Below, piece by piece: positions 7,244-15,198 of a DNA stretch of 18,317 nt (within the stretch, counting starts at the first letter, position 1; each line of letters starts with the position of its first letter). A program made the position numbers and the translations under genes. Origin of the DNA: Brevundimonas vancanneytii (GTDB lineage: Bacteria; Pseudomonadota; Alphaproteobacteria; Caulobacterales; Caulobacteraceae); assembly GCA_945874855.1 (NCBI GenBank), contig CAMCIP010000012.1, positions 1 to 18,317 on the forward strand, read 5' to 3'. The notes under the pieces are model-generated. The model saw nothing but the letters and a program-made list of their open reading frames with translations, was not told where the DNA came from and did not search any database.

Positions 7244-7322
7244 ATTTCCCCTCATGCAGGATTATTGAACGGCGCGGCCGAATTCGCGTTAACCTTTCCT
7301 GGTTCCGTGGAGGGAAGGTCTC

Positions 7323-7997
7323 ATGCGTCGCATCGTGATGGCAGCATTGGCGGGGGTCGCCGCCCTGGCCGCCGCAGGCGGGGCCCTGGCCCAGCAGTAT
7401 GTCACCTATGGCCAGCCCACGGCGCAGGACTATCGCTACGACTATGCCTATGGCCATGGCGGGGCGGTCAGCGCCCCCCTGATCGAAACCCGTCACGGTG
7501 CCTATCAGGCGACCGGCGGCTGGGCCGACGGACGCGGCGGCGGCTGTGGCTCGCGCTGCGGGTCCGGCCATGGCCAGGGCGCCTATGTGGTGCTCGAATC
7601 CGACGGCGTGTGCGGCTCCTCCTGCGGCTCAGGCCACGTTCGCGTCGATCCGGGCTATGGTTGCGGCTCGCCCTGCGGCGCGGGGCATGTCCGCGTCGAT
7701 CCCGGCTATGGTTACGGCTGCGGCTCGCCCTGCGGGGCCGGCTATCGCGCGGGCTACGGGTACCGCGAGACCGTTCACTGGTCCGAACGCCGCGGCCACT
7801 GGGACCGCTATGCGCCCTATGCCCGGGGCGGTCGCGATCGCGGCGGCCGCTATGGCTACAGCGAGCGTCATTACGAGGGCGGGCGCGGCTACCATGAACG
7901 CGACGGCTATCATGACGACCGGCCGCCTTCGCGCCCCGACCGTCGCCGTCCCCCGAGCGACTGTCGCTGCGATCACACCCTCCTCGACGACCGCTGA
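7323..7997 (+). CDS. Exported Gly/Tyr/Cys-rich repeat protein, function unknown
   Basis: A 224-residue product with a Sec signal peptide (MRRIVMAALAGVAALAAAGG, then ALAQ; cleavage likely after Ala23). The mature part is low-complexity, rich in Gly, Tyr, Arg, His and Asp. Four CGSxCGxG(H/Y) units place cysteine pairs at 75/79, 97/101, 114/118 and 133/137. Two of the units are followed by VRVDPGYG. A fifth pair, Cys214/Cys216 (SDCRCDH), sits near the C-terminus, giving ten cysteines in all. The middle to end (150-210) is basic and Tyr/His-rich. I do not recognise a named family. Regular Cys pairs with His suggest a disulfide-stabilised surface protein or a metal-binding envelope protein; neither is shown. 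GGAGGGAAGG just upstream is a strong ribosome-binding site. Convergent with pyrF. Confidence 0.85.
   Translation: MRRIVMAALAGVAALAAAGGALAQQYVTYGQPTAQDYRYDYAYGHGGAVSAPLIETRHGAYQATGGWADGRGGGCGSRCGSGHGQGAYVVLESDGVCGSSCGSGHVRVDPGYGCGSPCGAGHVRVDPGYGYGCGSPCGAGYRAGYGYRETVHWSERRGHWDRYAPYARGGRDRGGRYGYSERHYEGGRGYHERDGYHDDRPPSRPDRRRPPSDCRCDHTLLDDR
7611..7766 (+). repeat. In-gene tandem repeat encoding CGSxCGxGH-VRVDPGYG units
   Basis: Three adjoining units begin at Cys97, Cys114 and Cys133 (codons at 7611, 7662 and 7719), with periods of 17 and 19 residues (51 and 57 bp). DNA similarity between units 1 and 2 is high (for example CGCGTCGATCC and GGCTATGGTT occur in both), pointing to recent internal duplication. 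A more diverged unit without the VRVDPGYG part lies upstream at 7545. Confidence 0.8.
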
Positions 7998-8012
7998 GGC
8001 TGCCGGACGGCC

Positions 8013-8738
8013 TTAGCCGGGCTGGAGCATCTCCGCGGCGATGCGGGCCGTCGCCATCACGGGCGAGGCCGCCTCCAGGATCGGTCGGGCGACCACCAGA
8101 TGGGTCGCCCCCGCCGCCAGCGCCGCCGCGGGCGTGGCCGTGCGCCGCTGATCGCCCAGGTCCGCACCGGCCGGCCGGACGCCGGGGGTGACGATCAGGA
8201 ATTCCGGCCGCCCCGCCGCCACGGCCAGGCTCCGCACCATCGCGGCCTCCAGCGGGCTGGCCACCACGCCGTCGACACCGCAGTCCAGCGCCTGCTGCGC
8301 GCGGCGCGCCACCAGGTCCGCGGCCGTCGCGCCATAGCCGATCTCGGCCAGGTCGGCGTCCGACAGGCTGGTGAGCACGGTCACGGCCAGGATCTTCGTG
8401 TCGGTGCCCGACTGATCGCGGCCGGCCACGGCGGCGCGCATCACCTGCGGCTCGGCGTGGACGGTCAGCAAATCGCAGCCGCCCTCGGCCACCGATCGCG
8501 TCGCGCCCTGAACCTGGGCCCCGATGTCGTGCAGCTTCCAGTCCTGGAATACCGTCTTGCCGCGCGCCTTCAGCTCATGGGCGAAGGCCACCCCGCCCGG
8601 CCGCGCCAGCAGGGTCAGGCCGATCTTGTAGGCCAGGGCCCCGTCCGCCAGCTGATCCACCATGCCGCGCGCCGCCTCCACGGACGGCAGATCCAGACCG
8701 ACAATCAGGCGGGGGTCGGCGAGCAGGGGCGAGGTCAT
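8013..8738 (-). CDS. pyrF: Orotidine 5'-phosphate decarboxylase
   Basis: Final enzyme of UMP synthesis, decarboxylating OMP. The 241-residue TIM-barrel protein has Asp16 in VGLDLPS, Lys38 in AYKIG, and the catalytic tetrad motif D-x-K-x-x-D as DWKLHD (Asp66, Lys68, Asp71). TPGVRP (184-189) closes over the pyrimidine and GATHLVVARPI (210-220) holds the phosphate-binding Arg218. The last motif has Ala217 where VVGRPI is usual, a conservative change. The ATG at 8738 is chosen because GGAGG precedes it by six bases; an in-frame start at 8756 would add six residues without a ribosome-binding site. It diverges from the MarC-family gene. Confidence 0.97.
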   Translation of the reverse strand: MTSPLLADPRLIVGLDLPSVEAARGMVDQLADGALAYKIGLTLLARPGGVAFAHELKARGKTVFQDWKLHDIGAQVQGATRSVAEGGCDLLTVHAEPQVMRAAVAGRDQSGTDTKILAVTVLTSLSDADLAEIGYGATAADLVARRAQQALDCGVDGVVASPLEAAMVRSLAVAAGRPEFLIVTPGVRPAGADLGDQRRTATPAAALAAGATHLVVARPILEAASPVMATARIAAEMLQPG

Positions 8739-8827
8739 GCGGGTCCTCCGGATCACGTCCGGGGTGGACGCGCAGCCGCGTCGGCCCCTATGGACGCACA
8801 GGCGAGTTTTTCGGGCAGGGAGGGGTC

Positions 8828-9526
8828 ATGGACGCGGTCGATCTGGGGGTCAACCTGTTCGTGGCCCTGTTCGCCCTGGTCGATCCGATCGGGAACATCC
8901 CCATCTTTGCGGCGGCCACGGCGGGGGCGACGCTGCGCCAGCGCCTGTCGGTGGCGGCCCTGATCTGCCTGTTCGCCGGCGTCTTCCTGGCCTTCTTCTT
9001 CCTGACCGGCCTGGGTCTGCTGCAGTTCTTCGGCATCTCGCTGGCCGCCTTCCGCATCGCCGGCGGCATCCTGCTGCTGCTGCTGGGCCTCGACATGACG
9101 CGCGAGGATTTCCTGAAAAGCTTTGCAGACACCGATGTGGGGTCGGATCCCGCCGATGTGCGGGGCTATGCGCGGCGGCGGTTCCAGCGCCTGGTGGTGC
9201 CCTTCGCCATCCCCCTGATGATCGGCCCGGGGGCCATCTCGACCATCATCATCCAGGCCGGCGAGGCGACCAAGATCGGACCGGCGGCCACGGCGGCGGG
9301 CTATGTCGCCATCGCCGCCGCCGCCTTCGCCACCTTCCTGTGCTTCGCCCTGACCGGCCCGATCAGCCGCATCCTGGGCGAGGTCGGCATGTCGATCGTG
9401 GTGCGGGTTCTGGGCCTGATCCTGTGCGCCCTGGCCATCCAGTTCATCCTGCTGGGCCTGTCGGAGGCCATCCCCGGCATGATCAGCTCGGTTGTCACCA
9501 CCCCCTATCCGGACGCGGCGCACTGA
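8828..9526 (+). CDS. MarC-family integral membrane protein
   Basis: A 232-residue, strongly hydrophobic protein with about six membrane spans, matching the MarC/UPF0056 family length and pattern. LFALVDPIGNIPIF (15-28) is the conserved first-helix motif, and VPFAIPLMIGPGAIST (around 123-140) is the second-repeat counterpart. The family was once linked to multiple-antibiotic resistance in E. coli, a link later withdrawn, and its transported substrate is unknown. A cytoplasmic loop (roughly 90-122, charged) separates the two halves. GGGAGGGG four bases before the ATG supports the start. Its stop lies 4 bases from the convergent comM stop. Confidence 0.93.
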   Translation: MDAVDLGVNLFVALFALVDPIGNIPIFAAATAGATLRQRLSVAALICLFAGVFLAFFFLTGLGLLQFFGISLAAFRIAGGILLLLLGLDMTREDFLKSFADTDVGSDPADVRGYARRRFQRLVVPFAIPLMIGPGAISTIIIQAGEATKIGPAATAAGYVAIAAAAFATFLCFALTGPISRILGEVGMSIVVRVLGLILCALAIQFILLGLSEAIPGMISSVVTTPYPDAAH

Positions 9527-9530
9527 CCTT

Positions 9531-11072
9531 TCAGAAGGTCGGGGCCGCCGCCGTCCGCCGGTCGAAGTCGTCCTGGGCCGCCACGGTGCTGCGCCGGTAC
9601 ATCAGCGCCTCGGCCACATGGGTGCGGCGTACGCCGTCGGCGCCCTCCAGATCGGCGATGGTGCGGGCGAGCCTGAGCGTGCGGGTCCAGCCCCGCGCCG
9701 TCAGGCCGGCCGCCTCGCCCGCCCGCGCCAGCAGGGCCCGCCCGGCCTCGTCCGGGGTGGCGAAACGATCCAGCGCCTCGCCTTCCAGCCGGACGTTGAT
9801 CCCGCCCGTGCGTCCGGTCTGGGCCTCGCGGGCGGCCGCGACGCGGGCCGCCGCCTCGGCCGTGCCCTCGACCGGCGGCGGCAGGGCCATGTCGGCAGCG
9901 GTCACCGGCGGCACCTCCACCGTCAGGTCGATGCGGTCGAACAGGGGCCCGGAGATACGCCCCGCATAGTCGCGCTGGCACCGCGGGGCCTTGCCGCACG
10001 CGCCCTTTCCCGCGCCGCCGAGGCCGCAACGGCAGGGGTTCATGGCGGCCACCAGCTGGAAGCGCGCGGGATAGCGCACATGGGCATTGGCGCGGGCCAC
10101 CGTCACCTCGGCCGTCTCCAGCGGCTGGCGCAGGCTGTCGAGAGCCTGGGGCGAGAACTCGGGCAGTTCATCCAGGAACAGGACGCCATTGTGCGCCAAT
10201 GAGACCTCGCCCGGCCGCGCCCGGTGCCCGCCGCCGGTCAGGGCGGCCATGCTGGCGGAATGGTGGGGGCTGCGGAACGGCCGGTCGCGGGTGATGGCCC
10301 CACGCTCGATCATGCCGGCCACCGACCAGATCATGGAGGTCTCCAGCAGTTCCTGCGGCGTCAGCGGGGGCAGAAGGCCCGGCAGGCGCTGGGCCAGCAT
10401 CGACTTGCCCGACCCCGGCGGGCCGACGAACAGCAGATTGTGGCCGCCGGCCGCGGCGATCTCCAGCGCCCGCTTGGCCCCCTCCTGCCCCTTGACCTCG
10501 CGCAGGTCGCGCACGCCCTCGCCGGCCTTCAGCGGCCCAGGCTCCGGCTGGCTGAGCCTCTGGGTGCCCTTGAAATGGTTGATCAGGCCGATCAGCGAGC
10601 GCGGGGCCAGGATGCGCGCGTCCCCGGCCCAGGCGGCCTCCGGTCCGTTGGCCTCGGGACAGATCAGGCCCAGACCCAGCGCCGAGGCGGTCACCGCCGC
10701 CGGCAGGGTCCCGCCCACGGGCGAAATCTGGCCGCCCAGACCCAGTTCGCCGACCGCACACCAGCCGTCCAGTGCGTCCGGCGGCACCACCCCCATCGCC
10801 GCCAGAAGGGCCAGGGCGATCGGCAGGTCGAAATGGCTGCCTTCCTTGGGCAGGTCGGCGGGGGCCAGGCTGGCGATGATGCGTTTGGGCGGCAGGGCCA
10901 GGCCGATCCCGGCGAAGGCCCCCCGCACCCGTTCGCGGCTCTCGGCCACCGCCTTGTCCGGCAGGCCGACCAGGGTGAAGCTGGGCTGGGACGCGCCGAC
11001 CAGCTGGACCTCGACGTCCACGCGCCGCGCATCCACCCCGTCGAACGCCACCGTCACCGCCCGCGCGACCAT
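9531..11072 (-). CDS. comM: ComM/YifB-family AAA+ ATPase (branch-migration helicase)
   Basis: A 513-residue magnesium-chelatase-like AAA+ protein. In Vibrio and other transformable bacteria ComM is a hexameric helicase that drives branch migration during integration of incoming DNA; it is also widely kept in bacteria not known to be competent. The N-terminal ChlI/Lon-S5-like domain spans about 1-170. The ATPase follows, with Walker A GPPGSGKS (217-224), Walker B LFLDE (298-302) and an arginine-containing GPLFDRIDL. A C4 motif (Cys347, Cys349, Cys359, Cys365, from NPCRCG onward) is characteristic. The C-terminal Mg-chelatase domain ends the protein. GGAGG upstream of the ATG at 11072 overlaps a small hairpin. 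It is the last gene of the rdgB-to-comM run. Confidence 0.95.
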   Translation of the reverse strand: MVARAVTVAFDGVDARRVDVEVQLVGASQPSFTLVGLPDKAVAESRERVRGAFAGIGLALPPKRIIASLAPADLPKEGSHFDLPIALALLAAMGVVPPDALDGWCAVGELGLGGQISPVGGTLPAAVTASALGLGLICPEANGPEAAWAGDARILAPRSLIGLINHFKGTQRLSQPEPGPLKAGEGVRDLREVKGQEGAKRALEIAAAGGHNLLFVGPPGSGKSMLAQRLPGLLPPLTPQELLETSMIWSVAGMIERGAITRDRPFRSPHHSASMAALTGGGHRARPGEVSLAHNGVLFLDELPEFSPQALDSLRQPLETAEVTVARANAHVRYPARFQLVAAMNPCRCGLGGAGKGACGKAPRCQRDYAGRISGPLFDRIDLTVEVPPVTAADMALPPPVEGTAEAAARVAAAREAQTGRTGGINVRLEGEALDRFATPDEAGRALLARAGEAAGLTARGWTRTLRLARTIADLEGADGVRRTHVAEALMYRRSTVAAQDDFDRRTAAAPTF

Positions 11073-11080
11073 GCTCCGCC

Positions 11081-11095
11081 TCCGTCCGCGACGGA
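11081..11095 (-). promoter_or_regulatory. Small hairpin next to the comM ribosome-binding site
   Basis: TCCGTC and GACGGA with a 3-base CGC spacer make a 6-bp perfect stem in the gshB-comM gap. On the minus strand its 3' arm (GACGGA) runs into the GG that completes the comM Shine-Dalgarno GGAGG. Folding could therefore limit ribosome access. Function is inferred only from position. Confidence 0.3.
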
Positions 11096-11130
11096 ACAGA
11101 ACATGAACTCACGTCATTGGCAAGTCGGCG

Positions 11131-12063
11131 TTACGCCAGTCGCGTCGCGATCGCGTCCCACATCAGCGCGGTCGCATCGACGCCGGTGAAGGCCTTCAAC
11201 TGTTGCGCGCCGGTGGGGGAGGTGACGTTGATCTCGGTCAGGACGTCGCCGATCACGTCGATGCCGACGAAGATCAGGCCCCGCGCCTTCAGCTCCGGCC
11301 CGATCCGGGCGCAGATCTCAAGGTCGCGGGGTGTCAGGTCCACGGCCTCGGCCGTGCCGCCGACGCGCAAATTTGAGCGCACCTGACCCTTGGCCGGCAC
11401 CCGGTTGATGGCGCCGACGGGCGCACCCTCGATCAGCAGGATCCGCTTGTCGCCGGCCGAGACCTGGGGGACGAATTTCTGGATCACCAGCGGGTCACGG
11501 CTGCCCGTCGCATGGATCTCCACCAGGGCGGCCAGATTGGGGTCGACGGCCTTCAGCTTGACGACGCCCGATCCCGCCGCCCCGTGCAGGGGCTTGAGCA
11601 CCACATCGCCCTCGCGGGCATGGAAATCCTCCAGCGCCTCGATGTCCGAACTGATCAGGGTCGGCGGCTGCAGGTCGGGCCAGCGGGTGACCATCAGTTT
11701 TTCGGGGGCCGAGCGCACCTCGGCCGGGTCGTTGACCACCAGGGTCGACGGATGCACCGCCTCCAGCAGATAGGTGGCGGTGACATAGGCCATGTCGAAC
11801 GGCGGGTCCTGACGCATCAGGATGACGTCGACATCATCGTGCAGGTCCAGCCGTTCGAAGCCGCCCAGCTCGACCGTCTCGCCCTTCAGCACGGTCCGCC
11901 GCGCCCGGCACGACAGACGGCCGTTCTCCAGCGCCAGGGTGCGGAAGTCATAGGTCCAGACCGGAAAGCCGCGCTCCTGGGCGTTCTGGATCATCAGCCA
12001 GCTGGTGTCGGCGTGGGGGTTCACCCCCTCGATGGGGTCCATCTGGACGGCGACCCGGGTCAT
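11131..12063 (-). CDS. gshB: Glutathione synthetase
   Basis: ATP-grasp ligase joining glycine to gamma-glutamylcysteine, the second step of glutathione synthesis. The 310-residue product is close to the E. coli length (316). Recognisable parts are MRQDPPFDMAYVTATYLLE (83-101), the ATP-binding segment VLKPLHGAAGSGV (155-167, usually KPLDGMGG-like), GDKRILLI (204-211) and the closing EINVTSPTG (277-285). AAGGAG six bases before the ATG at 12063 fixes the start. It follows yraN by 59 bases in the minus-strand operon; yraN-gshB adjacency is common in alphaproteobacteria. Confidence 0.97.
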   Translation of the reverse strand: MTRVAVQMDPIEGVNPHADTSWLMIQNAQERGFPVWTYDFRTLALENGRLSCRARRTVLKGETVELGGFERLDLHDDVDVILMRQDPPFDMAYVTATYLLEAVHPSTLVVNDPAEVRSAPEKLMVTRWPDLQPPTLISSDIEALEDFHAREGDVVLKPLHGAAGSGVVKLKAVDPNLAALVEIHATGSRDPLVIQKFVPQVSAGDKRILLIEGAPVGAINRVPAKGQVRSNLRVGGTAEAVDLTPRDLEICARIGPELKARGLIFVGIDVIGDVLTEINVTSPTGAQQLKAFTGVDATALMWDAIATRLA

Positions 12064-12122
12064 GCGCGGCTCCTTGAGGCTGTGCAGGCTGGAATGGGCG
12101 CGGGCCGGCCGAACCGCAAGGG

Positions 12123-12506
12123 TCAGACGTCGAAGGCCAGCCGCTTCAGGTGGCGCGGCAGGCGGCCGGGGGCCAGGGCGATCAGGTCGATGCGCAGGGT
12201 CAGGTCACGCAGCGCCGGCCGCGACCGCCGCACCGCCTCTCCCGCGGCCAGCAGCCGCCGCGCCTGCTGGGGCGACAGGGCCAGCTCGGCCGCGTCGCGC
12301 ACCGCGCGGCGCTTGACCTCCACCACGATCAGCTCGCGGCCCCGATGCGCCAGAAGATCGATCTCGCCTTGCGGCGTCTTCAGGCGAAAGGCCAGGATGC
12401 GGTGGCCGGTCAGCATCAGCCAGGCCGCGGCCGACCACTCCGCCGCATGGCCTTCCTTCCACGCCCGGCCGCCGCGGGCGCGACGATCCGGGCGGGGGGA
12501 GGTCAC
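12123..12506 (-). CDS. YraN/UPF0102 family nuclease-like protein
   Basis: A 127-residue protein with the restriction-endonuclease-like core of the UPF0102 family: GEIDLLAHRGRELIVVEVKRR (47-67) provides the E-x-D...E-x-K constellation (Glu48, Asp50, Glu63, Lys65), and Glu23 in the preceding helix fits the PD-(D/E)xK pattern. Its cellular role is unknown, though Holliday-junction-resolvase-like activity has been suggested for the fold. The start is taken as GTG at 12506, which overlaps the rsmI stop in a GTGA arrangement and gives the usual family length (E. coli YraN is 131). Upstream sequence in the frame belongs to rsmI. The rsmI-yraN order is widely conserved. Confidence 0.92.
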   Translation of the reverse strand: MTSPRPDRRARGGRAWKEGHAAEWSAAAWLMLTGHRILAFRLKTPQGEIDLLAHRGRELIVVEVKRRAVRDAAELALSPQQARRLLAAGEAVRRSRPALRDLTLRIDLIALAPGRLPRHLKRLAFDV

Positions 12507-13378
12507 CCGGCGGCCTTCATGTCCAGGGCCCGGGCATACAGCGCCTTGCGGTTCGCGCCGGTCTGCTTCGCCACCTCGGCCGCCGCGGGCCCCGGGGCGA
12601 GGCGGGTCAGGGCTTCGGACAGGGCGGCGTCGACGTCGTCGGCCGAGGTCTCGACCGCCTCGCCCGGCCCGACCACGACCACGATCTCGCCCTTCGGCGC
12701 CTGGGTGCGGGGATGGACGGCCAGTTCGGACAGGGTCCCCCGCAGACATTCCTCGTGCAGCTTGGTCAGCTCGCGCGTCACGGCGGCGGGACGGTCGCCC
12801 AGCACCTCGGCCATGTCGGCCAGGCTGGCGGCCAGACGCGGACCGCTCTCGAACACCACCAGGGTCCGTCCAGGCTCGGCCAGACCGGCCAGGGCGCTCT
12901 TCCGCGCGGCGGATTTCGGCGGAAGAAAGCCGGCGAAGATGACCCGGTCGACCGGCAGGCCGGCCAGGCAGAGGGCGGCCAGCAGGCTGGAGGCGCCGGG
13001 GACGGGATGGATCGGCAGGCCCGCCGCGATCACCGCCCGGGCCACCACGAAGCCCGGATCGCTGACCAGGGGCGTGCCCGCGTCGGACACCAGGGCGACC
13101 ACCGCCCCCTCGGCGATGCGGGCCACGGCCAGCTCCGCCGCCCGGGCCGAGGCATGGTCGTCGCAGCGCTCCAGACGCGCCTTCAGCCCATAGGCGGCCA
13201 GCAGCCTGGCCGACACCCGTGTGTCCTCGGCCAGCACCAGGTCGGCCGCGGCCAGCACATCCAGCCCCCGCAGCGTCATGTCACGCAGGTTCCCGATCGG
13301 CGTCGCCACCAGATACAGGCCCGCACTGACCGGCCGGGGCGGGGGCGCGGTCGGGGGAAAGGGGCTGGCGTCAGACAT
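12503..13378 (-). CDS. rsmI: 16S rRNA (cytidine-1402-2'-O)-methyltransferase
   Basis: SAM-dependent 2'-O-methyltransferase that modifies C1402 in the decoding centre of 16S rRNA. The 291-residue product contains ATPIGNL (25-31), AEDTR (50-54), VSDAGTPLVSDPG (97-109) and PGAS (127-130) of the tetrapyrrole-methylase-like fold, plus VFAGFLPPK-type segment (VIFAGFLPPK, 146-155). The extra C-terminal part, ending ALYARALDMKAAG, matches the helical tail commonly seen in RsmI. Start ATG at 13378 follows hemW by 32 bases. The 4-base overlap with yraN implies coupled translation. Confidence 0.96.
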   Translation of the reverse strand: MSDASPFPPTAPPPRPVSAGLYLVATPIGNLRDMTLRGLDVLAAADLVLAEDTRVSARLLAAYGLKARLERCDDHASARAAELAVARIAEGAVVALVSDAGTPLVSDPGFVVARAVIAAGLPIHPVPGASSLLAALCLAGLPVDRVIFAGFLPPKSAARKSALAGLAEPGRTLVVFESGPRLAASLADMAEVLGDRPAAVTRELTKLHEECLRGTLSELAVHPRTQAPKGEIVVVVGPGEAVETSADDVDAALSEALTRLAPGPAAAEVAKQTGANRKALYARALDMKAAG

Positions 13379-13410
13379 GGGCGCGACCGTGCCAGCCGGG
13401 GGCGGCGGGC

Positions 13411-14571
13411 TCAAGCGGTCAGCAGACGGGCCGTCACGGCGTCCAGCAGCGGCCGGCCCGCGGCCGTGGCGATCAGGCGGCCCTCGACGACCGTCAGGAA
13501 GCCCTCCTCGACCATCTCGGCCAGGGGCCGGGCGGCGGCGGGCAGGGCGTCCAGCACGGACAGGGGCACACCCTCCACCGTGCGCAGGCCCAGCAGCACC
13601 CGCTCCTCGGCGGCCTCCACGGCGTTCAGGGCTGCACTTTCCGCCCAAGGCGTGCCGGCGGCGACGCCCGCGACATAGGCGTCTATCTTCCGGTGGGCGA
13701 CGGTGGCGGTGCGGGTCCCGTCCCGCGTCAGCCGCCCATGGGCGCCGGGGCCGACGCCCAGATAGTCGCCGCCCCGCCAGACGTGCAGATTGTGGGTCGA
13801 GCGAGCCGCGACGTCGCGAGCGTGGTTGGAGACCTCATAGGCGTCGAAGCCGGCGGCCCCCAGGGTCTCCTGCGTGGCCTCATAGAGGGCGGCGGACAGG
13901 TCCTCGTCCGGCGGGGCCCAGTCGCCGCGGCCGACGGCGCGGGCGAAGGCCGTGCCCTGGGCGACGGTCAGCTGATAGGGCGAGACGTGCTCGAAGCCGA
14001 GGTCCAGCGCCTGGCCAAGCGCCGCGCGCCAGTCGGCGACCGACTGGCCGGGCAGGGCGTGGATCAGGTCGATCGACAGGCGGGGAAAGGCGCGGGCGGC
14101 CATGGCCACGGCGCGCCGGGCCTCCGCCGCCGAATGGTTGCGGCCGAGGAAGGCCAGCCGGGCGTCGTCCAGCGCCTGCACCCCCATGGACAGCCGGTTC
14201 ACCCCGGCCGCGGCGAAGGCGGCGAAGCGGTCCGCCTCCGCGTCGGTGGGATTGGCCTCCAGCGTCACCTCGACCGGCCCCCCGGCCGGGAACAGTCGCC
14301 GCACAGCCGCGATCACCGCCGCGACATCGGCCGGGTCCATCAGCGAGGGCGTGCCCCCGCCGAAAAAGATCGACGCCGCCTGCCGGGTGCCGATCAGATC
14401 CGCCTGCGCCGCCAGATCGGCCAGGATCGCGGTCGCCAGGCCTGCGGCGCGGTCCGCGTTTCCGCGCGCCCGGACGACATTGAAGTCGCAATAGGGGCAG
14501 ATGCGGGCGCAGAAGGGCCAGTGGACATAGACCGCCACGTCCGTCCCGGGCCCGGGCGGCTCAGTCGACAA
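13411..14571 (-). CDS. hemW: HemW, radical-SAM heme chaperone-like protein
   Basis: A 386-residue radical SAM protein of the HemN-like HemW group, which binds heme and is thought to deliver it to respiratory proteins rather than act as coproporphyrinogen oxidase. The Fe-S cluster motif is C-x3-C-x2-C as Cys21, Cys25 and Cys28 (CARICPYCDF), followed by GGGTPS (71-76), EANP (about 105-108), and a C-terminal HemW domain. The start is uncertain. A TTG at 14571 overlaps the end of rdgB by 11 bases and has AAGG upstream; a GTG at 14538 (MAVYVHWPFC) would also give a complete cluster motif, with a 22-base gap. The TTG is preferred because of its ribosome-binding site. Confidence 0.94.
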   Translation of the reverse strand: MSTEPPGPGTDVAVYVHWPFCARICPYCDFNVVRARGNADRAAGLATAILADLAAQADLIGTRQAASIFFGGGTPSLMDPADVAAVIAAVRRLFPAGGPVEVTLEANPTDAEADRFAAFAAAGVNRLSMGVQALDDARLAFLGRNHSAAEARRAVAMAARAFPRLSIDLIHALPGQSVADWRAALGQALDLGFEHVSPYQLTVAQGTAFARAVGRGDWAPPDEDLSAALYEATQETLGAAGFDAYEVSNHARDVAARSTHNLHVWRGGDYLGVGPGAHGRLTRDGTRTATVAHRKIDAYVAGVAAGTPWAESAALNAVEAAEERVLLGLRTVEGVPLSVLDALPAAARPLAEMVEEGFLTVVEGRLIATAAGRPLLDAVTARLLTA

Positions 14572-15163
14572 GGGCCGCCTTCAGCCTGGCGAAGGCGCGG
14601 GCACGGTGGCTCATGGCGTCCTTGGCCACGGGGTCCATCTCGCCGAAGGTCTGGCTGTGGCCCTCGGGCACGAAGATGGGATCATAGCCGAAACCCCGGT
14701 CGCCGCGTGGCGGAAAGGCCAGGGCCCCGTCGATGCGGCCCTCCACCACCACCGTCGGTCCCTCGGGCCAGGCGACCGCCAGGGCCGAGGTGAACCAGGC
14801 GAAGCGGTCGTGGCCGCCGGCTTCCTCCAGACGGCGCTCGACCTGGGCCATGGCGTGGGCGAAATCCTTGTCGGGACCGGCCCAGCGGGCGGAAAAGATG
14901 CCGGGCGCCCCGTCCAGCGCCCGCACCGACAGGCCGGAATCGTCCGCCAGGGCGACAAGCCCCGAACGGTCGGCGGCGTGACGCGCCTTGAGCACCGCAT
15001 TGCCCACGAATGTGCTCTCGGTCTCATCGGGTTCGGGCAGATTCACCTCCGCAGCGGTGACGATCTCGTAATTTCCATCCAGCAGGGCGGCGATCTCGCG
15101 TGCCTTGCCGGGATTGTGGGTCGCCGCCACCAGGCGCATCCCTCTGATAAGTTTGAACTTCAT
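14561..15163 (-). CDS. rdgB: Non-canonical purine NTP pyrophosphatase (dITP/XTP)
   Basis: Hydrolyses ITP, dITP and XTP to monophosphates and keeps deaminated purines out of DNA and RNA. Family blocks are AATHNPGKAREIAALL, FVGNAVLKARHAAD, LADDSGLSVRALDGAPGIFS, GFGYDPIF and the closing MSHRARAFARLKA. The product is 200 residues from the ATG at 15163 (E. coli, 197). AGGAG lies 12 bases upstream, rather far. A second ATG at 15139 (MRLVAATHNPGK) matches the family N-terminus even better but has AGAGGG directly against it, so the start is not settled. First gene of the six-gene minus-strand run; the palindrome at 15199-15225 lies 35 bases upstream of the ATG. Confidence 0.96.
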   Translation of the reverse strand: MKFKLIRGMRLVAATHNPGKAREIAALLDGNYEIVTAAEVNLPEPDETESTFVGNAVLKARHAADRSGLVALADDSGLSVRALDGAPGIFSARWAGPDKDFAHAMAQVERRLEEAGGHDRFAWFTSALAVAWPEGPTVVVEGRIDGALAFPPRGDRGFGYDPIFVPEGHSQTFGEMDPVAKDAMSHRARAFARLKAALVD

Positions 15164-15198
15164 GGATCGAGAAGACTCCTGGCGGCCGGATTGCGGAA

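Noticed and set aside
7265..7293. Promoter TTGAACG ... GTTAAC before the repeat-protein gene
   Set aside because: Spacing (16 bases) lies outside the Caulobacter range and the -10 match is poor; not strong enough to list.
7288..7294. GTTAACC upstream of the Cys/Gly repeat gene as a CtrA half-site
   Set aside because: A single half-site without a partner at the right spacing; too common to support a call.
8756..8770. CGTCC/GGACG inverted repeat in the pyrF-marC gap
   Set aside because: Only five base pairs, expected by chance in this base composition.
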